The position numbers and the translations under genes are program-made. The notes beneath the pieces were generated by a model, which had not been told where the DNA came from, ran no database searches, and worked only from the letters and a program-made list of their open reading frames with translations. From NCBI GenBank assembly GCA_964389755.1, contig CAYMEW010000058.1:1-10912 (forward strand): a stretch of 10,912 nt of DNA, written 5' to 3'. Source of the stretch: JBBSUQ01 sp964389755. Its GTDB lineage: Bacteria > Bacteroidota > Bacteroidia > Flavobacteriales_D > Crocinitomicaceae. Positions 1 to 6,677 of the stretch are shown here, one piece after another (within the stretch, counting starts at the first letter, position 1; every line of letters begins with the position of its first letter).

Positions 1-37
1 TACTTTTTCCCATTGCAGCAAAAAGTAGCAAAAAGTG
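1..37. repeat. Short inverted repeat plus 10-bp tandem repeat at the left edge
   Basis: TACTTTTT (1-8) and AAAAAGTA (20-27) form a perfect 8-bp inverted repeat with an 11-base spacer. The right arm lies inside a tandem 10-mer: GCAAAAAGTA (18-27) followed by GCAAAAAGTG (28-37). The palindromes TAGCGCTA (39-46) and GCAGCTGC (51-58) follow closely. The inverted repeat begins at the first base, so the element may continue beyond the window. I have the impression that such TACTTTTT...AAAAAGTA motifs recur between genes in Bacteroidota, but I could not check this. It could be a dispersed intergenic repeat or a weak hairpin; a function is not shown. Confidence 0.5.
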
Positions 38-268
38 CTAGCGCTACGTTGCAGCTGCCACCCAACCGGCATTTGTTCCGGAACATTTTACCAAACTTTC
101 CGCCTGGGGGCGGATTCGGACAAGGTAAAAGTTCTGCGGAACTGCATGCGTTGGGTCCCGGCGGCTTACACGAAGGCGCGGTGTAAAGTACATGCGGATT
201 GCTTCGGAGTGGCGGTTATGGTCTATATGAAGTTGTTGCATAATGTGACCGCTGTTGAATTATAGTCG
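38..268. other. Region downstream of the metal operon, no supported gene
   Basis: No convincing gene lies here. Two overlapping small open frames exist on opposite strands (35-265 plus, 76 codons; 44-241 minus, 65 codons). Neither protein shows a recognisable motif, signal peptide or family resemblance. I saw no GC-rich hairpin followed by a T-run that would serve as an obvious terminator for the minus-strand operon ending at 269. Confidence 0.4.
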
Positions 269-1156
269 TCAAAGTGCGCGGACTTCGGTGGCGCGCTGAT
301 GTACAAAACGGTCGCGTAAGCGGGTTGTGGCAAAGACAAGGATCAGTTGCAGACCCGAGACAAGCACGATCATCGGGCTCATAGTAACATCCAGCCACAA
401 GGCAGCGGCGTAGCCCAGTATACAGGAACTCGTTCCGAAGAGTACGGAGAGCCACAACATGCGACTGAGTCTGCCCGTAAGCAGGTATGCCGATGCCGCA
501 GGAATGGTCAGCAAACCGACGACGAGCACGGCACCCACGCTTTCGAAACTCATGACGCTTGTAATGCTTACCAGAAGAATAAACGCATAGTGCCAGAAAG
601 AGGTGTTCATGCCCCGCGCGCGCGCATAATCTTCGTGGAAGGAAATCATTTTAAGCTGGCGATAACCGGTTGCAATAAAGAGGATGACCAGCAAAAGTAC
701 CGGCAGGATCATCCAGATACTTCGCGTGCCTACCAGGTAGCCGTTCACGACCACCTTATCGAGGAAGGTAATTCCCAGCTCGCCGAAAAGCACGCATTCC
801 TGATCGAGGTCTGCATTGCTATCCGTAAAAAGTGCGATGAGGATAATGCCCACGGCAAAAAGCCAGGTAAAAGTAACCCCGATGCTGGCATCTTCCTGTA
901 ATTTCAGCTGACGTGAAAAAAAACGGATGAGCATGGAAGTGAGTACTCCGAAAACGGCGGCTCCCAGCAGGATCATGACCGAATCAAAACCGGAACTGAA
1001 GAGAAAAGCCAGTACAATCCCGGGTAACACGCTGTGTGAGATCGCGTCGCCGACCATAACGATCTTTTGCAGGACGAGGAAACAGCCAAGCAAGGCACAA
1101 CTCCACGCAATGAGCAGTGCGGTCGTAAGAATCAGTATGTCGTTGAGTCCTATCAT
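269..1156 (-). CDS. Metal ABC transporter permease (ABC-3 family, TroD/YtgD-like)
   Basis: This 295-residue inner-membrane protein is one of the two permease subunits of a Mn/Fe/Zn-type ABC importer. It is hydrophobic almost throughout, with several predicted membrane helices. It carries ABC-3 family hallmarks: GDAISHSVLPG (about residues 36-46), the DQECVLFGEL segment (118-127) and the SFESVGAVLVVGLLTIPAA stretch (203-221). Length is normal for the family. The ATG (1156-1154) overlaps the stop of the upstream permease gene as ATGA, which fixes the start and suggests translational coupling. It is the last gene of the operon. The family is certain; which metal is carried cannot be read from the permease. 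Confidence 0.93.
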   Translation of the reverse strand: MIGLNDILILTTALLIAWSCALLGCFLVLQKIVMVGDAISHSVLPGIVLAFLFSSGFDSVMILLGAAVFGVLTSMLIRFFSRQLKLQEDASIGVTFTWLFAVGIILIALFTDSNADLDQECVLFGELGITFLDKVVVNGYLVGTRSIWMILPVLLLVILFIATGYRQLKMISFHEDYARARGMNTSFWHYAFILLVSITSVMSFESVGAVLVVGLLTIPAASAYLLTGRLSRMLWLSVLFGTSSCILGYAAALWLDVTMSPMIVLVSGLQLILVFATTRLRDRFVHQRATEVRAL

Positions 1157-2430
1157 TCGTACGGTATTTGTTTGTTGTGCGGATCAGCCTCCGGAAAATC
1201 CAGTTCGCGAAGAAGTTCGGCCTCTATCTCGGGTGTCAGGAGATGCTCCACGGTTTCCGCGCTGCCGTGCAGATGATCTTCACGAAAGTTCATACGTTTG
1301 GCCAGGTAAAGTTCCCAAAGCCGGTGCAGGCGGACAACCCGTGCCGCCTCCGCACTTCCCTTTTCGGTAAGTCGGTAGTTGCGTCCGGATCTTTCGATCA
1401 TTCCACGAGCTTCCAGTAAACGCAGTATCCGATAAAGGGCTGCCGGTTCAAACGCGCGTTTCTCCAGGAGGTCTTTTGCGGTGACGGACACTTTTCCGGA
1501 TTCCTGCAACTGGTAACAGGCTTTAAGTACGTTCTCGCTTTCCATGCGACGGCGATTCTCTCTCCTTTTCTTCCAAAGACTTATCCAACCTTTTTTCGGA
1601 GCAGCCACAAGGCTGATCATGACGAAGAGGAAAAGAAAACTGACGACCCAGGGGCCGGTGGGCATATTTTCCTGCAACCCGCTCACAAAAACACCGAGCG
1701 AACTTGCGAGCCAACCGGTAGCACCTGCCAGTAAAAGCATTTTTCCAAAATTATCTGTCCAATAGCGTGCAGTTGCTGCGGGACCGATGATCAATGCCGA
1801 CATCAGCACAACTCCCACCGCCTGGATTCCGAGTGACACGGTCAATACGGTTAAGACGGAGAGCAAAAACTCCGTTGCCCTGCGGTTAATACCTACCGTT
1901 CCGGCAAAATCGGGGTTAAATGCGAGTATCTTGAACTGCCTGAAAAATGCCAGGATCAGGAGCCCGATGCTCAGTCCGCCATAAATAAAAAAGCGAATGT
2001 CCCGGAAGGAAAGCGTGGCAGCCTTTCCAAACAGGTAATCTTTGAGACCGTTCTTTTCGGGATTGTCTCCGGAGATCACTACGGAAAGGAGCACAGAGCC
2101 CAGTGCAAAGAAGAACGTTGCAGAGAAGGCAATGGCCGTATCTTCGCTGAGTTTGGTCGTCCGCACGAGGTAATCAATGAACCAGACCGAGATGAGGCCG
2201 GTTAGCAGTGAACCGGCAATGAGCCAGGAAGGATCTTTGGTTCCGCTGTATAAAAAACCGACACAGATCCCGGGAAGCACGGAGTGAGAAACCGCGTCGC
2301 TTACGAGCGATTTCCGGCGTAAAAAAGCATAGGTGCCCACTACTCCGCTCAGTGAACCGATCAGTGAAACACCGATGAGCACTTTGTAAAACAGCGGCTC
2401 TGTAAAGAGGGTTGTGAAATCCATGGTCAT
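1153..2430 (-). CDS. Metal ABC transporter permease fused to a C-terminal DtxR/YtgR-like sensor domain
   Basis: This 425-residue protein joins two modules. Residues about 1-278 are an ABC-3 permease, with SDAVSHSVLPG (44-54), LKDYLFG (129-135) and IQAVGVVLMSALIIGPAA (202-219). A basic linker (about 279-296, containing KKRRENRRR) leads to residues about 297-425, which resemble the first two domains of DtxR/MntR repressors. That part is a winged helix ending in YRLTEKG (352-358), then a metal-binding and dimerisation region with RLHRLWE and H388-G-S-A-E-T-V-E-H396, ending at DPHNKQIPYE. Putative ligands H369, E373, H388, E392, E395 and H396 align with those of the operon's separate regulator. 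The SH3/FeoA-like third domain is absent. The architecture matches chlamydial YtgCR. ATGA overlaps at both ends fix the start at 2430 and couple it to its neighbours. Ordinary permeases of this family are roughly 280-300 residues, so the tail is an addition. Whether the tail binds DNA, gates transport or is released is inference. Confidence 0.92.
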   Translation of the reverse strand: MTMDFTTLFTEPLFYKVLIGVSLIGSLSGVVGTYAFLRRKSLVSDAVSHSVLPGICVGFLYSGTKDPSWLIAGSLLTGLISVWFIDYLVRTTKLSEDTAIAFSATFFFALGSVLLSVVISGDNPEKNGLKDYLFGKAATLSFRDIRFFIYGGLSIGLLILAFFRQFKILAFNPDFAGTVGINRRATEFLLSVLTVLTVSLGIQAVGVVLMSALIIGPAATARYWTDNFGKMLLLAGATGWLASSLGVFVSGLQENMPTGPWVVSFLFLFVMISLVAAPKKGWISLWKKRRENRRRMESENVLKACYQLQESGKVSVTAKDLLEKRAFEPAALYRILRLLEARGMIERSGRNYRLTEKGSAEAARVVRLHRLWELYLAKRMNFREDHLHGSAETVEHLLTPEIEAELLRELDFPEADPHNKQIPYE

Positions 2431-3227
2431 TTGTCGTCGAATCCTTTTTCGCGCAGCGGCACATCGTGCTGCCGAATGAGTTGTTGTACCTGGGAAACGA
2501 GGTTTAACTGTCCGCCATAAGTTGCCTGCAGGTTTTCGGAAGTGAGTACGTCACGCGTTGGTCCGTGCGCCACGAGCCGCGTATTGATCATGACGAGGTA
2601 ATCGAAATAGTCCGATACGGTTTGGAGGTCGTGGTGAACGATCACGAGCGTTTTACCTTCGTTTTTCATTTCAGTAAGGAGCGTCAGAATGGCATTTTCG
2701 GTCGCCACATCCACTCCTACGAAGGGTTCATCCATGATATAGACCGAAGCCCCCTGTGCGAGTGCACGTGCCAGGAAAACGCGTTGCTGCTGTCCGCCGG
2801 ACAATTGCCCGATCTGCCTGTTGGCGAGGCTGGTCAGTTTCACTTTTTCAATGGCCATGTCCACCATTTCACGGTCAATGCGTGTGAGCCGCTGAAAAAG
2901 TTTTCCTTTGCGAAAGCGTCCCATTTCGACCACGTCACGTACGGTAGCCGGAAAATTCCAGTCTACACTTTCGCGTTGCGGTACATAGGCAACCTTTTCG
3001 CGCACCTGCCGGAGATCGCGATCGAATACTTTCACAAAACCGCTGGATACGGGGATAAGTCCCATGATTGCTTTCAGAAGTGTCGATTTCCCGCTTCCGT
3101 TCGGCCCGACTATCCCGATGATCTGCCCCTGCGGGAGTTCGAAGTCGATGTCCCACAACACGGGAATGCGGTTATAGGCTACCGAGAGGTTATGTACTTC
3201 AATACTGTTCTTTCCACTCATTTCCAT
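2427..3227 (-). CDS. Metal ABC transporter ATP-binding protein (TroB/YtgB-like)
   Basis: This cytoplasmic ATPase powers the importer; it has 266 residues from the chosen start. All core ABC motifs are present: Walker A GPNGSGKST (41-49), the Q-loop in YVPQRE (Q84), signature LSGGQQQR (142-149), Walker B YIMDEP (163-168, catalytic E167) and the switch histidine in IVHHD (H199). The VDWNFPATVRDVVEMGR segment after the Q-loop is typical of Mn/Zn/Fe ATPases of this class. The open frame extends up to 3266, but that would overlap the preceding lipoprotein gene by about 30 bases. I prefer ATG 3227, seven bases after its TAA; ATG 3221 (two codons later) is equally possible. The 3' end overlaps the next permease gene as ATGA. 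Confidence 0.93.
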   Translation of the reverse strand: MEMSGKNSIEVHNLSVAYNRIPVLWDIDFELPQGQIIGIVGPNGSGKSTLLKAIMGLIPVSSGFVKVFDRDLRQVREKVAYVPQRESVDWNFPATVRDVVEMGRFRKGKLFQRLTRIDREMVDMAIEKVKLTSLANRQIGQLSGGQQQRVFLARALAQGASVYIMDEPFVGVDVATENAILTLLTEMKNEGKTLVIVHHDLQTVSDYFDYLVMINTRLVAHGPTRDVLTSENLQATYGGQLNLVSQVQQLIRQHDVPLREKGFDDK

Positions 3228-3234
3228 TTCTTTT

Positions 3235-4137
3235 TTAACGCAATCCGTTGACGATAGACCGCACATTTTTACGCATCATTTCCTCGTATGTACCGGCTCC
3301 TGAGTGTTCATCACCCAGTGCATCGGAGTAAAGCATATTGCCGATTTTAAGTGCGTATCCCCTACTCCGACAGGATTCCATGACCGAACGGATGGCCCGG
3401 GGAGAAACGCTGCTTTCAATAAACACCGCGCGTATGTTCCGGCTGATGATCGTATTGATGAGTTCACTGACATCGCGGATGCCGGGTTCCGAAACGGTAG
3501 AAATTCCCTGGAGCCCCATCACTTCGACGTCGTAAGCCTTTCCGAAGTAATGAAAGGCGTCGTGCGAGGTAATCAGGACGCGTTTCCCTGGGTCGACCTG
3601 TTGTAACTCTGCGCGCAGTTCGACAATGAGTGCCCGGTATCGTTTTTCCAGTGAAGCAAAGCGCTTCCTGAAACGGTCTGCATACTGCGGGTACACGACA
3701 CACAGCCTGTCAACGGCGTGGGCAATTCCGTCCAGCCAGAGGCGCGTATCAAACCAAACATGCGGATCATAAGTATGTTCGTTGAGGGCGATGAGGCTGC
3801 TTTCGGGCATTCCATCCGAGAAGGCGATCACTTCCTTTTCGTGTTTCAACTTGTGAAAAAGGTCACTCATTTTTCCTTCGAGGTGCAGGCCGTTACAAAT
3901 GATTACGCGTGCTTCCCCGAGTGCACGCACATCCGAAGGTCTTGGTTCGTACATGTGGGGATCGACACCGGCTCCCATGAGTGTTTTTACCCTGCACTCA
4001 GGTCCGGCAATTTCCCTGATGGCGTCTGCAATAATGGTCGTTGTGCAGACCACCAGGTGTTCATCGGTTCCTGCGCCGGGTTTGTATTTGCAAGCTGTCA
4101 GACTCAGGATGAATATTACATAAAGTAGCGCTTTCAT
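3235..4137 (-). CDS. Metal-binding lipoprotein of an ABC importer (TroA/ZnuA/YtgA-like)
   Basis: This is the 300-residue substrate-binding component (cluster A-I), probably lipid-anchored and facing the periplasm. A short hydrophobic leader ends in the lipobox LTAC, with C16 as the lipidated cysteine. Four likely ligands are visible: H61 in GVDPHMYEP, H126 in YDPHVWFD, H192 in TSHDAFHYF and D272 in LYSDALG. Their spacing (65, 66, 80) equals that of Treponema TroA H68/H133/H199/D279 as I recall it. The third ligand is His rather than the Glu of PsaA-type manganese binders. There is no His-rich loop as in ZnuA. Zn, Mn and Fe all remain possible. The ATG overlaps the regulator gene's stop as ATGA. 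Confidence 0.92.
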   Translation of the reverse strand: MKALLYVIFILSLTACKYKPGAGTDEHLVVCTTTIIADAIREIAGPECRVKTLMGAGVDPHMYEPRPSDVRALGEARVIICNGLHLEGKMSDLFHKLKHEKEVIAFSDGMPESSLIALNEHTYDPHVWFDTRLWLDGIAHAVDRLCVVYPQYADRFRKRFASLEKRYRALIVELRAELQQVDPGKRVLITSHDAFHYFGKAYDVEVMGLQGISTVSEPGIRDVSELINTIISRNIRAVFIESSVSPRAIRSVMESCRSRGYALKIGNMLYSDALGDEHSGAGTYEEMMRKNVRSIVNGLR

Positions 4138-4796
4138 AGCTTGCGTTTTACGAGGATTTTGCGAGCAACACGTTCGGAGAGGTTTACTTCCTGTCCGTTC
4201 AGTTCCACGCGCAACGAACTGTCAAATGGAAATGTTTCAAGCACCCGGATGTGTACTCCCAAATTAATGTCGTAACGTTTGAGAAAGTCGAAAAAGTCTG
4301 GAGAACCGTCCTCTACCCCAACGACGATGCCTTCCTCGTTATCGCGGAGCCGGTGCAGTAATACACTTTGTTCGTGCCGGCGCATTTTTCCGTTCACATC
4401 CGGTATCGGATCTCCGTGCGGGTCGAATTCGGGATAGTGCAACAATGCGTCCAGGCGGTTGACGAGTTTCACAGATTGAATGTGTTCGAGTTGTTCGGCC
4501 ACTTCATGTACTTCTTCCCAGCCGAAATGGAGTTTTTCGACGAGAAAGGATTCCCAGAGCCTGTGTTTTCTGAGAATCTGTAATGCGAGTTCATTTCCGG
4601 CCACGGTAAGTCTGCAGCCCTGGTATTTGCGGTAATCGAGCAGTTCTTTTTCGGCGAGGCGACGAATCATGTCTGTAACGGAGGACGCACGTGTATTCAT
4701 CCGTTCTGCCAGCAGGTTGGTGGAAACATTCTCATTCCCGGCTTCTGCCAGGCTGTAAATTGCCTTGATGTAATTCTCTTCACTTTGTGAAAACAC
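4134..4796 (-). CDS. DtxR/MntR-family metal-dependent transcriptional regulator
   Basis: This 220-residue regulator has the full three-domain layout: winged helix (about 1-65, recognition region NTRASSVTDMIRRL), metal-binding and dimerisation domain (about 66-135, RKHRLWES and H97-E-V-A-E-Q-L-E-H105) and an SH3/FeoA-like C-terminus (about 145-220). Relative to DtxR, ancillary-site residues H78, E82 and H97 are kept. The primary site has E101 (Cys102 in DtxR), E104 and H105, but Asn8 sits where MntR has Asp8 and DtxR Met10. The metal is therefore unclear. The start is GTG (4796-4794); the nearest upstream ATG is out of frame. It is first in the operon and very likely represses it, including itself, through the inverted repeat 24 bases upstream. 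Confidence 0.92.
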   Translation of the reverse strand: MFSQSEENYIKAIYSLAEAGNENVSTNLLAERMNTRASSVTDMIRRLAEKELLDYRKYQGCRLTVAGNELALQILRKHRLWESFLVEKLHFGWEEVHEVAEQLEHIQSVKLVNRLDALLHYPEFDPHGDPIPDVNGKMRRHEQSVLLHRLRDNEEGIVVGVEDGSPDFFDFLKRYDINLGVHIRVLETFPFDSSLRVELNGQEVNLSERVARKILVKRKL

Positions 4797-4820
4797 GTCC
4801 TGAGTTTTAAGTAAAGGTAC

Positions 4821-4852
4821 ATTTTATTTTTAGACCAGGCTAAAAATAAAAT
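4821..4852. promoter_or_regulatory. Perfect 13-bp inverted repeat, probable operator of the metal operon
   Basis: The left arm ATTTTATTTTTAG (4821-4833) and right arm CTAAAAATAAAAT (4840-4852) are exact reverse complements around a 6-base centre (ACCAGG). The core TTTAG-N6-CTAAA resembles sites bound by DtxR/MntR-family repressors. It lies 24 bases upstream of the regulator's GTG, as expected for an autoregulated operon promoter. An A+T-rich RNA hairpin acting as a terminator for ispF is an alternative. No clear TTG / TAnnTTTG promoter could be assigned nearby; TACCTTTA (4819-4812, minus) and TATTTTAT (4867-4860, minus) are imperfect candidates. Confidence 0.72.
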
Positions 4853-4895
4853 TCAGCACATAAAATACGCTATCTACGCCGTGTAGAAATGAAAA

Positions 4896-5375
4896 TTAAT
4901 CCTTGTGAAGCAGGCAGACCGCATACGCTTTCAGCGCTTCGCTTTGCCCGAAAGAATCGACCTTTTCGTGCGTGGTGGCCTTAATAGAAATATTGAAGAC
5001 GTCTGTTTGCAGGATATCTGCAATGATTTGTTGCATATCCGGAATGTGCGGATTGAGTTTGGGCTTTTCGAGGATCACGGTACAGTCCATGTTCCCTATG
5101 CGGTATCCTTTCTCGCGAATGAGGGCGTAAGTGCGTTCGAGTAAAATTTTACTGTCGATGCCTTTGTACTGCGGGTCCGTATCCGAGAAATGATAGCCGA
5201 TGTCGCGCAGGTTGAGTGCCCCGAGCATCGCATCGCAAATGGCGTGCAGAAGTACGTCGGCATCCGAATGACCGACCGCTCCGAGCGCAGACTCGAGTTC
5301 TTTACCTCCGATGAACAGTTTACGTCCTTCGGCCAGGCGGTGTACGTCAACACCAAAACCGATACGCAGATCCAT
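4896..5375 (-). CDS. ispF: 2-C-methyl-D-erythritol 2,4-cyclodiphosphate synthase
   Basis: IspF converts CDP-methylerythritol 2-phosphate to the 2,4-cyclodiphosphate, releasing CMP, in the cytoplasmic MEP pathway to isoprenoid precursors. The 159-residue length is typical. The metal ligands are D10 and H12 in GVDVHRL and H44 in DVLLHAICDAMLGAL. The HSDAD motif (36-40), RDIGYHFSDTDP (57-68) and the nucleotide-binding IKATTHEK segment (131-138) with T134 and E137 are all present. Its ATG shares one base with the porV stop (TGATG), so translation is probably coupled to porV. There is no functional link to secretion. Nothing appears damaged. Confidence 0.97.
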   Translation of the reverse strand: MDLRIGFGVDVHRLAEGRKLFIGGKELESALGAVGHSDADVLLHAICDAMLGALNLRDIGYHFSDTDPQYKGIDSKILLERTYALIREKGYRIGNMDCTVILEKPKLNPHIPDMQQIIADILQTDVFNISIKATTHEKVDSFGQSEALKAYAVCLLHKD

Positions 5376-6646
5376 CAGGGGTTCGTTGAAGTGTCCTTCG
5401 ATCCGAGTTTATCGAGGTCCAGACGCAGCGTAAAGCGCAGCGTATTCGCCAGCGGATTGGTGCGTTGGAAGGCGTACAGGTAGGAAATATCGATTCCCAG
5501 CATGTTGTACTTGAGTCCCACTCCGAAGTTGAGGTATTTCCGGTTTCCTTTATTCGGACTTTCGTAGAAAAAACCGCCGCGAAGCGCGAGGATGTTATTG
5601 TACCAGTACTCCATCCCGTAAGCGATGTTGATCTCGGAAAGTTCTTCTTTCAGTTTCGATCCCTTTTTTACCTGGTAGCCTCCATTGCCATCTTCAACGT
5701 AATCACCATTGTCATCGGTGATCGGAGTTCCCGGGGCATCGTAGAAAGACTGGATCAGGCCGGCGATAACGCCCACATCCGAACTTTTGCCCGAAATGAG
5801 TTGCGTTTGCCCGTTTACATCGCCATAGATTGCCGGGGAAGGAACGAGCAGTTTCTGAAACTCGAGTGCAAAGGTCATTTTATTGTAATCGTCGAACTCC
5901 GCGGTGAAGGCATTCGCGATCTTGATATTCATCGGGATAAAATCGCGGCGGCCGGTTTGGGAATAGGACACTTTGTTCCCGATGTTATTTAGCGTCGTGG
6001 CGAAGGTATAGATCCCGTCAGTACCACCGATCTTTGCGTCCTCGTTGTAATACGTAAAAGAGATATCGGCCGCCCCGGCAATGGCCGGTTTGGTGTCGAC
6101 ACCCGGAATTGTCAGTCCGCCCGTGAGGTTGGAATACGCGAACTTCCCGTTGAGCCCGATACTGAGTTTGTCGGCCAGCCTGAATGCATAAGCACCTGCC
6201 ACCTCGAATTCCGAGGGTTTATCGTTTCGGAGCACCGTGGCGTTATTGTCAGTAAACGTGATCTCACCGAGGCTGAAATAGCGAAGTGATCCGCCGATCG
6301 TATGTCTTTCAGAGAGTTGTTTGTATCCTGAAAGGTACGACAGGTGAATGTCATTGGTCAGCTGGCGTAGCCAGGGTGTGTAGGAAATACTGATCTCGGA
6401 AGAGCTTTCGGCAAAGCTGAGCATGGACGTGTTCCAGTAAACCGAAGTCGACGAACCCGAGAGCGCCGTTCCGGCATCCCCCATCGCACCGGCACGCGAG
6501 TCCGGCGTAATGGCCATAAACGGAAGTGCGGTTGTGATGGTGTTGAGTTGCAGTTCGTCGTCGGTCACACCGCCTCCGCTGGTTGGTTGTGCGAGAAGCA
6601 CTGATCCATTTACTAAGGCGGCGGCAGTAATTAAAATTTTCTTCAT
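5375..6646 (-). CDS. porV: Type IX secretion outer-membrane protein PorV
   Basis: PorV is a FadL-like outer-membrane beta-barrel of the T9SS. It carries cargo from the translocon to the PorU attachment complex. The 423-residue protein begins with a signal peptide likely cut after LLA (residue 19, before Gln20). The family signature follows: LPFMAITPDSRAGAMGDAG (about 41-59), then VYWNTSMLSFAES. Barrel-like alternating strands fill the rest and the C-terminus ends in aromatic/hydrophobic strands (YLYAFQRTNPL, LRFTLRLDLDKL). An Asp/Gly-rich insert (D311-D319, DDNGDYVED, then GNGG) probably sits in a loop. The ATG at 6646 is preceded by AGGAAAAG and a candidate promoter. It lies 67 bases after porU on the same strand. 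Confidence 0.93.
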   Translation of the reverse strand: MKKILITAAALVNGSVLLAQPTSGGGVTDDELQLNTITTALPFMAITPDSRAGAMGDAGTALSGSSTSVYWNTSMLSFAESSSEISISYTPWLRQLTNDIHLSYLSGYKQLSERHTIGGSLRYFSLGEITFTDNNATVLRNDKPSEFEVAGAYAFRLADKLSIGLNGKFAYSNLTGGLTIPGVDTKPAIAGAADISFTYYNEDAKIGGTDGIYTFATTLNNIGNKVSYSQTGRRDFIPMNIKIANAFTAEFDDYNKMTFALEFQKLLVPSPAIYGDVNGQTQLISGKSSDVGVIAGLIQSFYDAPGTPITDDNGDYVEDGNGGYQVKKGSKLKEELSEINIAYGMEYWYNNILALRGGFFYESPNKGNRKYLNFGVGLKYNMLGIDISYLYAFQRTNPLANTLRFTLRLDLDKLGSKDTSTNP

Positions 6647-6677
6647 AAGATCTTTTCCTAAATTCGAAATCGGATGT

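Noticed and set aside
44..265. Small open frames on both strands downstream of the metal operon
   Set aside because: They overlap each other on opposite strands, have no recognisable motif or signal, and sit next to repeat-like sequence.
347..901. 184-codon plus-strand open frame
   Set aside because: It lies opposite the clear permease gene at 269-1156 and its composition (many Arg, His, Gln) is typical of an antisense shadow.
3228..3266. Longer start for the ATPase gene at 3266
   Set aside because: It would overlap the lipoprotein gene by about 30 bases and add residues not expected before the conserved ABC domain start.
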